A stretch of DNA of 64,000 nucleotides from Phytopseudomonas punonensis (lineage in GTDB: Bacteria > Pseudomonadota > Gammaproteobacteria > Pseudomonadales > Pseudomonadaceae). Location of the stretch: positions 1-64,000 of the forward strand of contig NZ_FRBQ01000003.1 in the NCBI RefSeq assembly GCF_900142655.1. The letters are read 5' to 3'. The notes beneath the pieces are model-generated. The model worked only from the letters and a program-made list of their open reading frames with translations, searched no databases and was not told where the DNA came from. A program made the position numbers and the translations under genes. Of the stretch, positions 36,977-46,172 are shown piece by piece (the first letter of the stretch is position 1; each line of letters begins with the position of its first letter).

Positions 36977-37020
36977 GCGCAAATTTGCGCTGATCCTATT
37001 CGGTTCCGGCAGGGATCAGC
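36977..37020. promoter_or_regulatory. Palindromes in the divergent hybrid-kinase promoter region
   Basis: The perfect 14-bp palindrome GCGCAAATTTGCGC (36977-36990) touches the PAS-kinase start codon. A second inverted repeat, GCTGATCC (36989-36996) and GGATCAGC (37013-37020), overlaps it and has a 16-bp spacer. The rest of the 170-bp gap is AT-rich (about 37022-37050) and must hold promoters for both genes. Confidence 0.5.
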
Positions 37021-37144
37021 TGCGATCTTTTTGATTGTAGTTGTACAGCCTCAATCGCTTGTAGAACTTCTCGCCGCTTCGCTGCTCGAATATTGCACAG
37101 GGGCCAGCTCATGCGGCCCCGCCCGCAGCTCTATAGGTGAGCCG

Positions 37145-38749
37145 ATGCCAACAGGTGGCAAGCAGAACTTCCGGGTCGATAATTCCTCGTCAGGGGATAT
37201 TTCGGGCTCGGGCAAGAACATCTTCTTCGCCGCGGTGGAAACTACCCGCATGCCGATGATCGTCACTGACCCTAACCGTGACGACAACCCGATCATCTTT
37301 GCCAATAACGCCTTTCTGGAAATGACCGGTTATGAGGCCGAGGAAATCGTCGGTAGCAACTGCCGCTTTCTGCAGGGGCCGGAAACCGATCGCTCGGTTG
37401 TCACTCAGGTGCGTGAAGCGATTGCCGCGCGCCGCGACATATCGGTCGAGCTGATCAACTACCGCAAGGATGGTTCGACCTTCTGGAACGCGCTGTTCGT
37501 CTCGCCGGTTTATAACGATGCCGGCGAGCTGATCTATTTCTTCGCCTCGCAGCTCGATATCAGCCGCCGCCGCGATGCCGAGGAAGGGCTGCGCCAGGCG
37601 CAGAAGATGGAAGCGCTCGGCCAGCTCACCGGCGGCATCGCCCACGATTTCAACAACCTGCTGCAGGTGATGATCGGTTACCTGGAAGTGCTTGAGCGCA
37701 CCGCCAGCAAGCCCGAATACGACCAGAACCGCATCCTGCGTTGCGTGAACAATGCCCGCAATGCGGCGGACCGTGCGGCCACGCTTACTCAGCAATTGCT
37801 GGCGTTCTCGCGTAAGCAGAAGCTCGAAGGCCGGGTAGTCAACCTCAATGGCATGATCCATGGCTTCCAGGAGCTCGGCGAGCGCACCCTGGGGCACGCA
37901 AATCTGCGCCTGACGCTGGATAAAGCGCTGTGGAACTGCCGGATCGACCCGACTCAGGCCGAGGTGGCGTTTCTCAATATCCTGATCAACGCCCGCGACG
38001 CACTGGAAGGTCGCGAACAGCCCGTGGTGCATATCGAAACCAAGAACGTCACTGTCGAAGAGCTAGCGAGCATGTCCTATGACGGCTTGATGCCCGGCCG
38101 TTACGTCAGCGTGGCGATCACCGATAACGGCATGGGCATGTCCGATAGCGTGAGCAGCCGCGTGATGGACCCGTTCTTCACCACCAAGGATGAAGGCAAG
38201 GGTTCCGGGCTTGGCCTGTCGATGGTCTATGGCTTCGTCAAGCAATCCGGTGGCGCCGTGCGCATCTATTCAGAGGAGGGCGTGGGCACCACGCTGCGCC
38301 TGTACTTCCCGGCCGATGACAGTCAGGTGGTCCACAGCCCGGCGAAGGAACGCACCAACGAGCGTAACGGCACCGAGCGCGTGCTGGTGGTGGAAGATCG
38401 CCCGGACGTTGCCGACCTCGCCCGCATGGTGCTGGAGGATTACGGCTATGTCGCCGAGATCGCCCTTAACGCCCGCGAAGCGCTGCTCAGGCTGGATGTG
38501 GCCGAATACGATCTGCTGTTCACCGACCTGATCATGCCGGGCGGTATGAATGGCGTGATGCTGGCGCGCGAGGCGCGGCGTCGCAAACCGGGGCTCAAGG
38601 TGCTGCTGACCACCGGCTATGCGGAAAACTCGCTTGAGCGCACCGACGCGGGTGGCAGTGAGTTCGACGTGATCTCCAAGCCCTACGTGCCCAACGAGCT
38701 GGCGCGCAAGGTGCGCCAGGTCATCGACGGGCCGACTGGCGTAGGCTGA
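37145..38749 (+). CDS. Blue-light LOV hybrid histidine kinase
   Basis: The product is 534 aa, the same length I recall for the P. syringae LOV histidine kinase. An N-terminal LOV domain (about residues 18-140) carries GSNCRFLQG with the flavin-adduct Cys at residue 73 and [18 protein letters not shown]. The H-box [14 protein letters not shown] has the phosphoacceptor His at 167. The ATPase has ITDNGMGM and [14 protein letters not shown]. The receiver follows with the phospho-Asp 461 in [12 protein letters not shown]. Blue light should change autophosphorylation through the flavin-Cys bond. ATG 37145 has an AGGTGA site. Confidence 0.95.
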   Translation: MPTGGKQNFRVDNSSSGDISGSGKNIFFAAVETTRMPMIVTDPNRDDNPIIFANNAFLEMTGYEAEEIVGSNCRFLQGPETDRSVVTQVREAIAARRDISVELINYRKDGSTFWNALFVSPVYNDAGELIYFFASQLDISRRRDAEEGLRQAQKMEALGQLTGGIAHDFNNLLQVMIGYLEVLERTASKPEYDQNRILRCVNNARNAADRAATLTQQLLAFSRKQKLEGRVVNLNGMIHGFQELGERTLGHANLRLTLDKALWNCRIDPTQAEVAFLNILINARDALEGREQPVVHIETKNVTVEELASMSYDGLMPGRYVSVAITDNGMGMSDSVSSRVMDPFFTTKDEGKGSGLGLSMVYGFVKQSGGAVRIYSEEGVGTTLRLYFPADDSQVVHSPAKERTNERNGTERVLVVEDRPDVADLARMVLEDYGYVAEIALNAREALLRLDVAEYDLLFTDLIMPGGMNGVMLAREARRRKPGLKVLLTTGYAENSLERTDAGGSEFDVISKPYVPNELARKVRQVIDGPTGVG

Positions 38750-38765
38750 CGCAGCAAGCCAATGT

Positions 38766-38781
38766 GGCGGGATAGCCCGCC
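38766..38781 (+). terminator. Short hairpin after the LOV kinase gene
   Basis: GGCGGG (38766-38771) and CCCGCC (38776-38781) form a 6-bp GC stem with a 4-base loop, 17 bp after the stop. No T-tract; a weak terminator candidate. Confidence 0.35.
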
Positions 38782-38838
38782 GCAGCGCCTTTCGGGCCAC
38801 CCTGACGAGTGGTCGGAAGACTATACGAACTGTTCTGC

Positions 38839-39150
38839 ATGTATCCGTCTCACAAGGATATGGACAAATACATCAGCAGATTCATGACGGAAACCGGCTG
38901 CCAGCTCGAACTCGAAAGAGGCCCGACCGGAATATGCTTCAAGGCGCTGGCCAGTGACGGGCAGTGCCTAGGGCAACGGCACTTGAGTACCGCGCAGCTG
39001 GGAAATAGCGTACTCGTGCAGGCGGTGATGCTCGACTTCATCGCCCAAGTGAAGCGGCGACTGGAGCCTGGGAGGCAGAGCGTTTCGAAACCTACCGATC
39101 CATTACGGGAAAACTCTCGGGATGATTCGCAAAGCTCGCCCGGCAGCTGA
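38839..39150 (+). CDS. Small uncharacterised protein downstream of the LOV kinase
   Basis: The product is about 103 aa from ATG 38839. Other starts are GTG 38809 and ATG 38860; the last follows AAGGAT closely. It has no membrane segment or signal. The core DGQCLGQRHLSTAQLGNSVLVQAVMLDFIAQVKRRL looks like a beta-hairpin plus helix, loosely similar to DUF3509-type short Pseudomonas proteins, and a polar disordered tail follows. It is co-directional with the kinase gene, so co-transcription is possible. Function is unknown. Confidence 0.5.
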   Translation: MYPSHKDMDKYISRFMTETGCQLELERGPTGICFKALASDGQCLGQRHLSTAQLGNSVLVQAVMLDFIAQVKRRLEPGRQSVSKPTDPLRENSRDDSQSSPGS

Positions 39151-39276
39151 ACTGTTTACATCATCACTGGCACGCTCACAGTGCGTAAATCCCCTCGCAA
39201 AAGGTTGTTTAGCAGCTACCTGAGTTTGTCGCGCCCTGTATAAAGTGGAACCTTTTCGCTGATACAGGCCGCTTCC

Positions 39277-39816
39277 GTGAATCTCTGGTTTCGTCTCCTT
39301 CTGATGCTTCTTCGCCGCCCCTGGCGCAAACCGGTCTCCGCGTTCGACACCACGGTGGTGCGCATGCGCGTGTGGCCGCTGGATCTGGACTTCAACCGGC
39401 ATGTCACCAATGGCCGTTACTTCACGCTTTCCGATGTCGGTCGTATGGATTATGTGCTGCGCAGCGGCGCGTTTCGGGTGGCCTTGCGGCACAAGGCACT
39501 GCCCATCGTCGGCGATGTATGGGGCAAGTTTCGCCGTGAGCTGAAGCTGTTCGAAGCCTTCGAAATCCACACCCGCATGCTGGGTTGGGATGAGAAGTGG
39601 AGTTTCGTCGAACACCGCTTCGTCAAAGATGGCCGCGTGGTCGGCGTGGTGATCATGCGTGGGCTTTTTCGCGGCCGCAAAGGCAATGTGGCGCCGGGAG
39701 AGTTCGCCCTGGAGCTGGGCTTGCCGGAGCAATCGCCAGCGCTGCCGGATTGGTTGACGCAGTGGTCCGCCAGTTGCGACAGGCTGAGCAGCCAGTTGCG
39801 CGACGAGGAACAGTAA
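39277..39816 (+). CDS. Hotdog-fold thioesterase family protein (THEM6/4HBT-like)
   Basis: The product is 179 aa with an N-terminal hydrophobic helix (LWFRLLLMLL). The hotdog core includes RVWPLDLDFNRHVTNGRYFTLSDVGRMDYVL near residue 31, the DxNxHxNN-like active segment of acyl-CoA thioesterases with Asp, Asn and His. RFVKDGRVVGVVIMRGLF follows near 115. The substrate is unknown. The start is GTG 39277, which gives the short hydrophobic leader; no ATG fits in front of the core. Confidence 0.82.
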   Translation: MNLWFRLLLMLLRRPWRKPVSAFDTTVVRMRVWPLDLDFNRHVTNGRYFTLSDVGRMDYVLRSGAFRVALRHKALPIVGDVWGKFRRELKLFEAFEIHTRMLGWDEKWSFVEHRFVKDGRVVGVVIMRGLFRGRKGNVAPGEFALELGLPEQSPALPDWLTQWSASCDRLSSQLRDEEQ

Positions 39817-39869
39817 TCTCACCGCCACGCCCTAGGGTATAGCGGTGACATCGTGGTTCCGCTTATCTA

Positions 39870-41945
39870 TCAGAAGTCCAGCGTCAGCCCCGCATACAGC
39901 GCCCGACCATCGCCCGCGGCATGCAATGATTGCTGTACACCAGCGCTGTCGTCATACCAGGCGTATTCGTAGTAACGGTCGGTGATGTTCTTGGCTTGCA
40001 GGTCGACACTTAGCGTCGGCGTGACCTGATAAACCGCACCCAGGTTGAGCAGCACATAGTCACCGTATTTACCCGTGCTGTTGGTGCGCTCCAGGTAGTA
40101 GTCGCTTTGCGCATTGGCCCAGGCCGATAGCTGCAGTGCGGGCGTCAGCTGATAGGTGGTGCCTGCGGCATACAGGTGATGAGGGACGTGATCCATCTCC
40201 TTGCCCTTGCTGGCCGGCAGATTGGGGTTGGGTTTTAGAATCTCGGAGAATTGCCGCGAGTAGGACAGCCAGATACTGCTGGCCTCGGTCGGGTACAGGT
40301 TGACCTGCAAATCCCAGCCCTTGCGCAGGGTCTGCCCGACGTTCTCGGCGTCGCCCACCGCATCGTTGAGCTTGCGCTGCACCTCGTCCGAGGCCTCCTG
40401 TTCCCAATAAGCGATGCGTCCATCCAACCACGCGGTCGGCCTGAACTTGATGCCGGTTTCCCAGCCATCGTTGATCGACGGTTTCAGGTCGTCGCTCTGG
40501 CTGGCCAGGCGATAGGCCGCCGAGCCAACACCGACCTGGTAGCTGCGCCCCCAATTGGCGTAGAAGCTCGCCTGTTGCCACGGCGAATAGACGACGCTGA
40601 TCTTCGGCTGTTTGATCAAGCCATAGTCGTTGACGTCGGCCTGTTCGCCGGTCAGCTCGTTGCGGTAGTCGCCGTAGAGCTTGTCGACGCGATACGCCGG
40701 GATGATCTTCAGCGTGTCGGTCGGCTCGATCACCGCCTGCAGGTAGGCGCCGTAAACATTCAGGTCGAATTGCTGATCGCGGGTCTGCGTTACGCGACTG
40801 CGTTGCTGAGTTCGATAGCGCAGGCTTTCGTTCTCCTGGCGCTGTACCTCGGCGCCGCTCTCGAGCGCGAAAGCATGCAGGTGCTCCACCTCCGGCCGCC
40901 AGGTCAGGCTGCTCAGCGCGCCGTACTGGGTTTCGTCGGCGTAGCGTTCCTGTTGCGATGAGGTGCGCCAGTACTGCGTCCAACGGCGATCCTCGAACGT
41001 GTTCACATAAGCCTTGGTGGCCAGGCTCAAGGTGTCAGAGAGGGTGGCATCGAGGTGCAGGCTGAGCTGGTTCATCTCGCGCTCGCCAGTATCGGTGGCG
41101 TTGTTGGCGTACGACTGGCGCGGCCGGTTTCGTGAGTCGGCGCGGCTCAGGTAGCCGGCCTCGTCGGCATCGGCCTTGTAGTGCCGGGCGATCAAACCGG
41201 CGCGCCAGGCATCGTTGTCGGCGGTGTAGAACCACTTGCCCGAGAAACTCATGCGCTCGGCGTCGGCGTGATCCCGGTAACCGCCGCTGCCCTGATAGCT
41301 GAACGAATAGTTCTGGCTCCAGTTGCCATCCTCGACGCCTTTGACCAGCTGCAGCTCGCGGGTATCGAAGCTGCCATAGCGCAGGCGCAGCTTGCCGTCG
41401 TTGCCGCCCTGGCGGGTGTTGATGCTGGCGTTGCCGGCAATGTTGTGCAGCCCGTAGCGTGGATCATTGGTGCCGCGTACCACTTCGATGCTGTCGATCT
41501 CCAGCGGGAACACCATATCGATAAAGGGCATGTTGCCGTCGTTGGTGTTGCTGGGAATGCCGTCGACCAGCAGTTTGACCGCGTTTACTTCACCTTCGCC
41601 ATTAAAGCCGCGAAACGACAGCTTGCCGGAGGTGGTGCCCTGGTTGAACTGCGTGAGCATCACGCCGGGTGCGCGGCTGAACAGCTCCCAGCTATATTGC
41701 ACGGGCTGCTTTTCGAGGATGTCGGCGCCCAGTACGTCAACCGAACTGAGTATGTTGCGGCTGGCCAGCGGACCGGTTTGCTCACCGACCACGCTGACTG
41801 CGCCCAGCGTGACGATGGAGTCGCCAGCACTGCGGGTATCGGCGATGGCCAAGGTCAGTGGCGCGGCGGTGAACAGGCAGGACAGCATTACGTGAGGCGC
41901 CGAGCGGCGCACTGCTGGCAGCAGAGCGATGTGTGTGGTTTTCAT
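39870..41945 (-). CDS. TonB-dependent outer-membrane receptor
   Basis: The product is 691 aa. A signal peptide ends near TLAIADT (residue 37). The plug domain follows (about 50-165) with FRGFNGEGE, LLVDGIPSN and IEVVRGTNDPRYGLHNIAGN. A 22-strand barrel with an aromatic C-terminal Phe (LYAGLTLDF) follows. The ligand cannot be told; a fragment typical of siderophore receptors is not recognisable. ATG 41945. A DUF2946 gene lies 79 bp upstream in the same direction, a partnership often seen with metal, especially copper, receptors. Confidence 0.9.
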   Translation of the reverse strand: MKTTHIALLPAVRRSAPHVMLSCLFTAAPLTLAIADTRSAGDSIVTLGAVSVVGEQTGPLASRNILSSVDVLGADILEKQPVQYSWELFSRAPGVMLTQFNQGTTSGKLSFRGFNGEGEVNAVKLLVDGIPSNTNDGNMPFIDMVFPLEIDSIEVVRGTNDPRYGLHNIAGNASINTRQGGNDGKLRLRYGSFDTRELQLVKGVEDGNWSQNYSFSYQGSGGYRDHADAERMSFSGKWFYTADNDAWRAGLIARHYKADADEAGYLSRADSRNRPRQSYANNATDTGEREMNQLSLHLDATLSDTLSLATKAYVNTFEDRRWTQYWRTSSQQERYADETQYGALSSLTWRPEVEHLHAFALESGAEVQRQENESLRYRTQQRSRVTQTRDQQFDLNVYGAYLQAVIEPTDTLKIIPAYRVDKLYGDYRNELTGEQADVNDYGLIKQPKISVVYSPWQQASFYANWGRSYQVGVGSAAYRLASQSDDLKPSINDGWETGIKFRPTAWLDGRIAYWEQEASDEVQRKLNDAVGDAENVGQTLRKGWDLQVNLYPTEASSIWLSYSRQFSEILKPNPNLPASKGKEMDHVPHHLYAAGTTYQLTPALQLSAWANAQSDYYLERTNSTGKYGDYVLLNLGAVYQVTPTLSVDLQAKNITDRYYEYAWYDDSAGVQQSLHAAGDGRALYAGLTLDF

Positions 41946-42024
41946 GGAGGTGTTTCCACGCAAATAAGTGACGCTGATTCGCGGCTGCACGAACGCGCAG
42001 ACCGACGGAGTCAGGCTGATTGGG

Positions 42025-42423
42025 TCACACGGCGAGGAAGCGGGAAGGGGAGGCGCGAGGATTCAGGGAGGGCCGCAGGTAGCGCGGTGGCGGTTGCGCC
42101 AGGCTGTGTTCGAGAATCGGCGACGGTGTGGCCGACTGAAGGTAGCCGATGTTCCACGAGGCGGTGTTGAGGGCAATGGCCAGGGACGTGGAGGAGCACA
42201 GTGGGCAGCTGAACTGCGCGCTCATTTGCTGAGACTGGCTGGAGTTGCTGTCGTCGTAGATCTGGGCGTGATCGCTGCCAAAGGCGCAGTAGCCACTGTT
42301 CAGGCCGCTGAGGGCCAGGCCACTCATTTGCCCGTGATGAATACCGCAGACGAACAGACTGAACAGAACGCTGGCGTACAGCATCCATGCAATCAATGAC
42401 CGTTCAGCGCGTACGAATTTCAT
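42025..42423 (-). CDS. DUF2946 family protein
   Basis: The product is 132 aa, starting MKFVRAERSLIAWMLYASVLFSLFVCGIHH, a signal or membrane segment. Cys pairs (GYCAF, CPLCSS) and His/Met residues (CGIHHGQMSG) fit metal binding. DUF2946 proteins are commonly next to copper and TonB genes. The start ATG 42423 is adjacent to a dyad (42431-42453), which leaves little room for a leader; a later ATG at 42384 is possible. It is probably co-transcribed with the receptor gene. Confidence 0.75.
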   Translation of the reverse strand: MKFVRAERSLIAWMLYASVLFSLFVCGIHHGQMSGLALSGLNSGYCAFGSDHAQIYDDSNSSQSQQMSAQFSCPLCSSTSLAIALNTASWNIGYLQSATPSPILEHSLAQPPPRYLRPSLNPRASPSRFLAV

Positions 42424-42430
42424 GGGGCCG

Positions 42431-42453
42431 AACTTTACCACCACGGTAAGGTT
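42431..42453 (-). promoter_or_regulatory. Dyad operator candidate in front of the DUF2946 gene (MerR/CueR-like form)
   Basis: On the minus strand the site is AACCTTACC, 5 bases (GTGGT), then GGTAAAGTT: two 9-bp arms matching at 8 of 9. Copper-sensing MerR-family sites have the general form ACCTT-CC...GG-AAGGT. The resemblance and the metal-type neighbours support a metal-responsive operator, but the site is only 8 bp from the start codon, which is unusual for a MerR promoter. No MerR gene lies in the neighbourhood. Confidence 0.4.
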
Positions 42454-42563
42454 TGGCGCGGATGCTTGGCGTGGTCAATTGCCGCATGGGCAGAGGCGGG
42501 CAGGGCGCGGAGAGTTGATCCCCACGCCCGCCCTGTTTCATGCGCACAGCTGTGCGCAAATCA

Positions 42564-43667
42564 TCACGCCAATGTGGCGAGATCGGCAGCGTCGAAGCCT
42601 GGCAGCGGCTCACCGTTGCGGGCCTTGTTGGCCCACTCGGCGTCGGAGATCAGTACGCGGCCCACAGCGATCAGGTCGAACTCTTCACGCTCCATGCGCT
42701 GATGCAGGTTGTCCAGCACCGCGGCCCCAGAGCCCTTGCCGCCGAAGGCGCCGAAGAAGTCGCCATCCAGGCCGACCGAGCCGACACTGATGGTCGCTGC
42801 GCCGGTCAGTTTTTTCGCCCAGCCGGCGAAGTTCAGGCCTTCGGTGCCGTCGATTTCCGGGAATTCCGGCTCCCAGAAACGGCGCTGCGAGCAATGCAGA
42901 ATGTCCACGCCAGCATCCACCAGCGGCGCTAGCCATTCGGTCATCTGCTCTGGCGAGGTGGCCAGGCGCGCGGCGTAGTCCTGCTGCTTCCACTGGCTGA
43001 CCCGCAGGATCAGCGGGAAGTCTGCACCGACTGCTGCACGCACGGCGCGTACCGCTTCGGCAGCGAAGCGCGAGCGCTCGGCGATGGTCGCACCGCCAAA
43101 GGCGTCAGTACGGGTATTGGTGCCAGGCCAGAAGAACTGGTCGATCAGGTAACCGTGGGCGCCATGCAGCTCCACGGTATCGAAGCCCAGACGCTTGGCG
43201 TCGGCTGCGGCGCTGGCAAAGGCGGCTACGGTGTCGGCGATATCTTCCAGGCTCATCGCCACGCCGCGTTTATCATCCGGGCCAACCAGCCCCGATGGGC
43301 TTTCGACCGGCGCTTCAGGCTCCCAACCGCCCTGGCCGCGTGTCGAACCGGTGTGCCAGACCTGCGGCCCGATAAGCCCGCCAGCGGCGTGAACAGCCTT
43401 GGCGACTTCAGCCCAGCCGGCCAACGCTGCGGCGCCGTGGAAGAACGGAATACCCGACATGTTGCGCGAGGCAGGGCGATCAATCACCGTGCCCTCGGTG
43501 AGAATCAGGCCGACACCACCGGCAGCGCGGCGGCGGTAATACTCGGCATGTTGCGGACCGGGAATGCCTTCCGGGGCCATGGCGCGGGTCATCGGCGCCA
43601 TGACGATACGGTTGGCAAGTTCCAGGCCCTTGAGCTTGAAGGGGCTGAACAGAACGTCGTCGGACAT
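42564..43667 (-). CDS. NADH:flavin oxidoreductase (Old-Yellow-Enzyme family, second copy)
   Basis: The product is 367 aa. The FMN barrel start is FKLKGLELANRIVMAPMTRAMAPEG, and the catalytic pair is VELHGAHGYLIDQFFWPGTNTRTDAFGG with His-His rather than the His-Asn of the xenB product at 23137-24186. IAVGRVLISD is near the end. It likely reduces an activated C=C bond using NAD(P)H. It lies beside the two SDR genes (111 bp from the nearer) in the same direction but without obvious coupling. ATG 43667. Confidence 0.9.
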   Translation of the reverse strand: MSDDVLFSPFKLKGLELANRIVMAPMTRAMAPEGIPGPQHAEYYRRRAAGGVGLILTEGTVIDRPASRNMSGIPFFHGAAALAGWAEVAKAVHAAGGLIGPQVWHTGSTRGQGGWEPEAPVESPSGLVGPDDKRGVAMSLEDIADTVAAFASAAADAKRLGFDTVELHGAHGYLIDQFFWPGTNTRTDAFGGATIAERSRFAAEAVRAVRAAVGADFPLILRVSQWKQQDYAARLATSPEQMTEWLAPLVDAGVDILHCSQRRFWEPEFPEIDGTEGLNFAGWAKKLTGAATISVGSVGLDGDFFGAFGGKGSGAAVLDNLHQRMEREEFDLIAVGRVLISDAEWANKARNGEPLPGFDAADLATLA

Positions 43668-43777
43668 AAATCACTCCATCAGGGGTTGAGTGGCCGCTGG
43701 GTCATCAGCGGCTCTGCAAATTGGGTGAAGCTGGGGTTATGGCGATATCTGGCTAGCGAACACAGCCAACAACTCGA

Positions 43778-44566
43778 TTACGCAGTCATTATTCGGGCCA
43801 GAACGGCCTGATGAAGCCAGCGCGGGGTTGCCCACATGAACACGACATTCAGCTTGTTGGCAACACCAGGCACTGTGCTGATACGGCCATTATTCATGGC
43901 GCGAATACCAGCGCGCACCACTGGCGGCGTCTCCATCATCACGGCCCTCAGCATGGGCGTGATGCGCTGCTGAGCGGTACTGGCGAAGCCGGTGTCGGTC
44001 AGGCCCGGGCACAGCGCCGTGACGGTCACGCCGTCGCGTTTGAACTCCCGGTGCAATGCCTCGCTAAAGCGCAGCACGTAGGCTTTGGCCGCCGAGTAGA
44101 CCGCGAAGCTCTCGACGCCCTGGTAAGCGAGAATGCTGGCGACCTGCAGGATCTTGCCGCGTTTGCGGCGGCGCATGTCCTGGCCGAAGAGGTGGGTCAT
44201 GGCGGTGAGGCTGGCAATGTCCAACTGGATCATCGACAGAGCCGCCTCAGGCTGACTGTCCAGAAACGGCCCCTGCAAACCATGGCCTGCGTTGTTGATC
44301 AGTACATCGACCTCGATGCCGCGCTCTTCAGTCAAACGTTGATGCAAGCGGCCCACGGCTGCGATGTCGGTGAGGTCTACCTGCTCGACCAGCGCGTCAA
44401 TGCGGTGCTGCTGGCGCAATGAATCCGCCAGCACCTCAAGCCGCTCCAACCGCCTGGCAACGAGTATCAGGTTATGGCCAAGCGCCGCGTATTGCCTGGC
44501 GAATTCCTCGCCGAGGCCGCTCGACGCGCCGGTGATAAGCACCCAGGTGCCTCTATTCGACGGCAT
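43778..44566 (-). CDS. Short-chain dehydrogenase/reductase (classical SDR)
   Basis: The product is 262 aa. GASSGLG at residues 13-19, NNAG near 90, a Ser-Tyr-x3-Lys set (VASILAYQG ... YSAAKAYVL) and a C-terminal hydrophobic tail (WLHQAVLARI). DltE/YqjQ-like type; substrate unknown. ATG 44566 is 10 bp after the stop of the upstream SDR gene, so the two form an operon. Confidence 0.88.
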   Translation of the reverse strand: MPSNRGTWVLITGASSGLGEEFARQYAALGHNLILVARRLERLEVLADSLRQQHRIDALVEQVDLTDIAAVGRLHQRLTEERGIEVDVLINNAGHGLQGPFLDSQPEAALSMIQLDIASLTAMTHLFGQDMRRRKRGKILQVASILAYQGVESFAVYSAAKAYVLRFSEALHREFKRDGVTVTALCPGLTDTGFASTAQQRITPMLRAVMMETPPVVRAGIRAMNNGRISTVPGVANKLNVVFMWATPRWLHQAVLARIMTA

Positions 44567-44576
44567 GGCGTCAGCC

Positions 44577-45371
44577 TCAGTGCGCGCCGACCGAGCGGTA
44601 GCGCTCGGCCGCGTGGGATTGCTTGATGCCGCCGAGCAGCGCTTGCCGCGCGGCCTGGAGTGTGCCCCAGGCGGAGTCATCGTGCAGAGGCGGGATGGTC
44701 ACGGGCTCACGCTTGTCGAAGCCGCCCAGCGCTGCATCGACCAACTCGTTGACGTCCATCATTTCCGGGATGGCGTTGGTGTCGATGCCCGCACGCTCCC
44801 AGATCTCGGTGCGCGTCGCGGCCGGCAATACCGCCTGCACATAGACGCCTTTGGGGTTCAGCTCCAGGCTCAGCCCCTGGGACAGAAACAGCACGAACGC
44901 CTTGCTCGCGCCATATACCGTCATACCCAGTTCCGGCGCCAGGCCGACCACCGAGCCGATATTGACGATGCTGCCTTCACCCGCTTGCGCCAGGCGCGGC
45001 GCGATGGCGTTGGCAAGGCGTGCCAGCGCGGTGGTGTTGAGGGTGATCAGCCGCTCGATTGCGTCCCCAGTCTGCTCGACGAAGCTGCCTGATTGCGCGA
45101 TGCCTGCGTTGTTGATGAGCACACCGATGCTGGCATCGTCACGCAGCCGCGCTTCGACGAGCCTGATGTCATCGGCCTGGGTCAGGTCGGCACGGAGGAT
45201 ATCCACGGCAACCCCATGCTCGGTACGCAGGCGGCTGGCCAGTGATTCCAGGCGCGCCCCGTCGCGAGCGACCAGCACCAGGTCATGGCCGCGCTGGGCG
45301 AAGCGTTCTGCGTAAACGGCGCCGATTCCGGACGAGGCGCCGGTGATGAGTACGGTAGAGAGTTGGGTCAT
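44577..45371 (-). CDS. Short-chain dehydrogenase/reductase, first gene of the TetR-controlled operon
   Basis: The product is 264 aa. GASSGIG at residues 11-17, NNAG near 88 and YGASKAFVLFLSQG near 155. It is divergent from a TetR gene with a 171-bp gap holding two operator-like repeats, so it is probably the main target of that regulator. The substrate is unknown. ATG 45371. Confidence 0.88.
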   Translation of the reverse strand: MTQLSTVLITGASSGIGAVYAERFAQRGHDLVLVARDGARLESLASRLRTEHGVAVDILRADLTQADDIRLVEARLRDDASIGVLINNAGIAQSGSFVEQTGDAIERLITLNTTALARLANAIAPRLAQAGEGSIVNIGSVVGLAPELGMTVYGASKAFVLFLSQGLSLELNPKGVYVQAVLPAATRTEIWERAGIDTNAIPEMMDVNELVDAALGGFDKREPVTIPPLHDDSAWGTLQAARQALLGGIKQSHAAERYRSVGAH

Positions 45372-45440
45372 GGTGATCTGCTCGATAGTGGGAGTGGGCG
45401 TCGGCGGCTGTTAAAAGCGGTGGCGTCGGCGTGCCATTAA

Positions 45441-45491
45441 GATGATGATCGTAATCTTTCCTGTCAATGCCTTTTGATTATGATCGGCATC
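45441..45491. promoter_or_regulatory. Two TetR-operator-like repeats between the SDR and TetR genes
   Basis: GATGATGATCGTAATC (45441-45456) and GATTATGATCGGCATC (45476-45491) share GAT-ATGATCG--ATC. The reverse complement of the second agrees with the first at 13 of 16 positions, so each is a partial palindrome. Centres are 35 bp apart. The sites cover both divergent promoters. Confidence 0.65.
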
Positions 45492-45542
45492 TATGTATAG
45501 TGGCGGTCAGTTAACCGACACGACTTCAGGAGGCATCCCGCT

Positions 45543-46121
45543 ATGCGAGTGAGCAAAGCCCAGGCGCAGGCGAACCGGGCATTGATCGTGGAAACGGCTT
45601 CGCACCTGTTTCGTGAGCGCGGTTATGACGGCGTTGGCGTGGCCGATCTGATGGCCGCCGCTGGCTTTACCCATGGTGGTTTCTACAAGCACTTTGGCTC
45701 CAAGGCCGATTTGGTGGCGGAGTCGGCGGCTTGCGGTATCTCGAAAACGCTCGAACTCACCCAGGCGGCAGATGCCGCGCAGTTCTTCGATTTTTACGTG
45801 TCGCGCAAGCACCGTGATTCTCGCGATGCCGGTTGTACGCTTGCCGCTCTTGGCGGCGATGCGGCGCGCCAGGCGGAGAACCTCAAGTCGATCTTCGCCG
45901 ACGGCATCGACAGCTTGCTGGCAACGCTGGCGCGTAACGAAAGTGGAACGGATGGCGATGCGAGCCAGGAGCAGCGCGCCACGCTGATCGGTCAGTTGGC
46001 TCAGGCGGTTGGCGCGATTGTGTTGTCGCGAGCCTGCCCGGACGACTCCGCGCTGGCCGATGAAATCATCAACGTGTGCCGCGCGCAGCTTCTTGCTGTC
46101 GCTGCGGATGAGCAAGGCTGA
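45543..46121 (+). CDS. TetR/AcrR-family repressor
   Basis: The product is 192 aa. The N-terminal HTH spans about residues 12-55 (VADLMAAAGFTHGGFYKHFGSKADLV); GCTLAALGGD near residue 99 marks the YxxR-type (TetR_C_16-like) ligand domain. ATG 45543 follows CAGGAGG. It is divergent from the SDR operon and upstream of the MaoC and aldo/keto reductase genes, which could be co-transcribed with it. Confidence 0.9.
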   Translation: MRVSKAQAQANRALIVETASHLFRERGYDGVGVADLMAAAGFTHGGFYKHFGSKADLVAESAACGISKTLELTQAADAAQFFDFYVSRKHRDSRDAGCTLAALGGDAARQAENLKSIFADGIDSLLATLARNESGTDGDASQEQRATLIGQLAQAVGAIVLSRACPDDSALADEIINVCRAQLLAVAADEQG

Positions 46122-46172
46122 TCTCACCACCATCCAATGTCGCTGCGGCGGCGGGCTGAAACGGAGGCTGCA

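Noticed and set aside
23137..43667. The two Old-Yellow-Enzyme genes as a recent duplication
   Set aside because: Lengths, catalytic pairs (His-Asn and His-His) and sequences differ too much; they belong to separate subfamilies.
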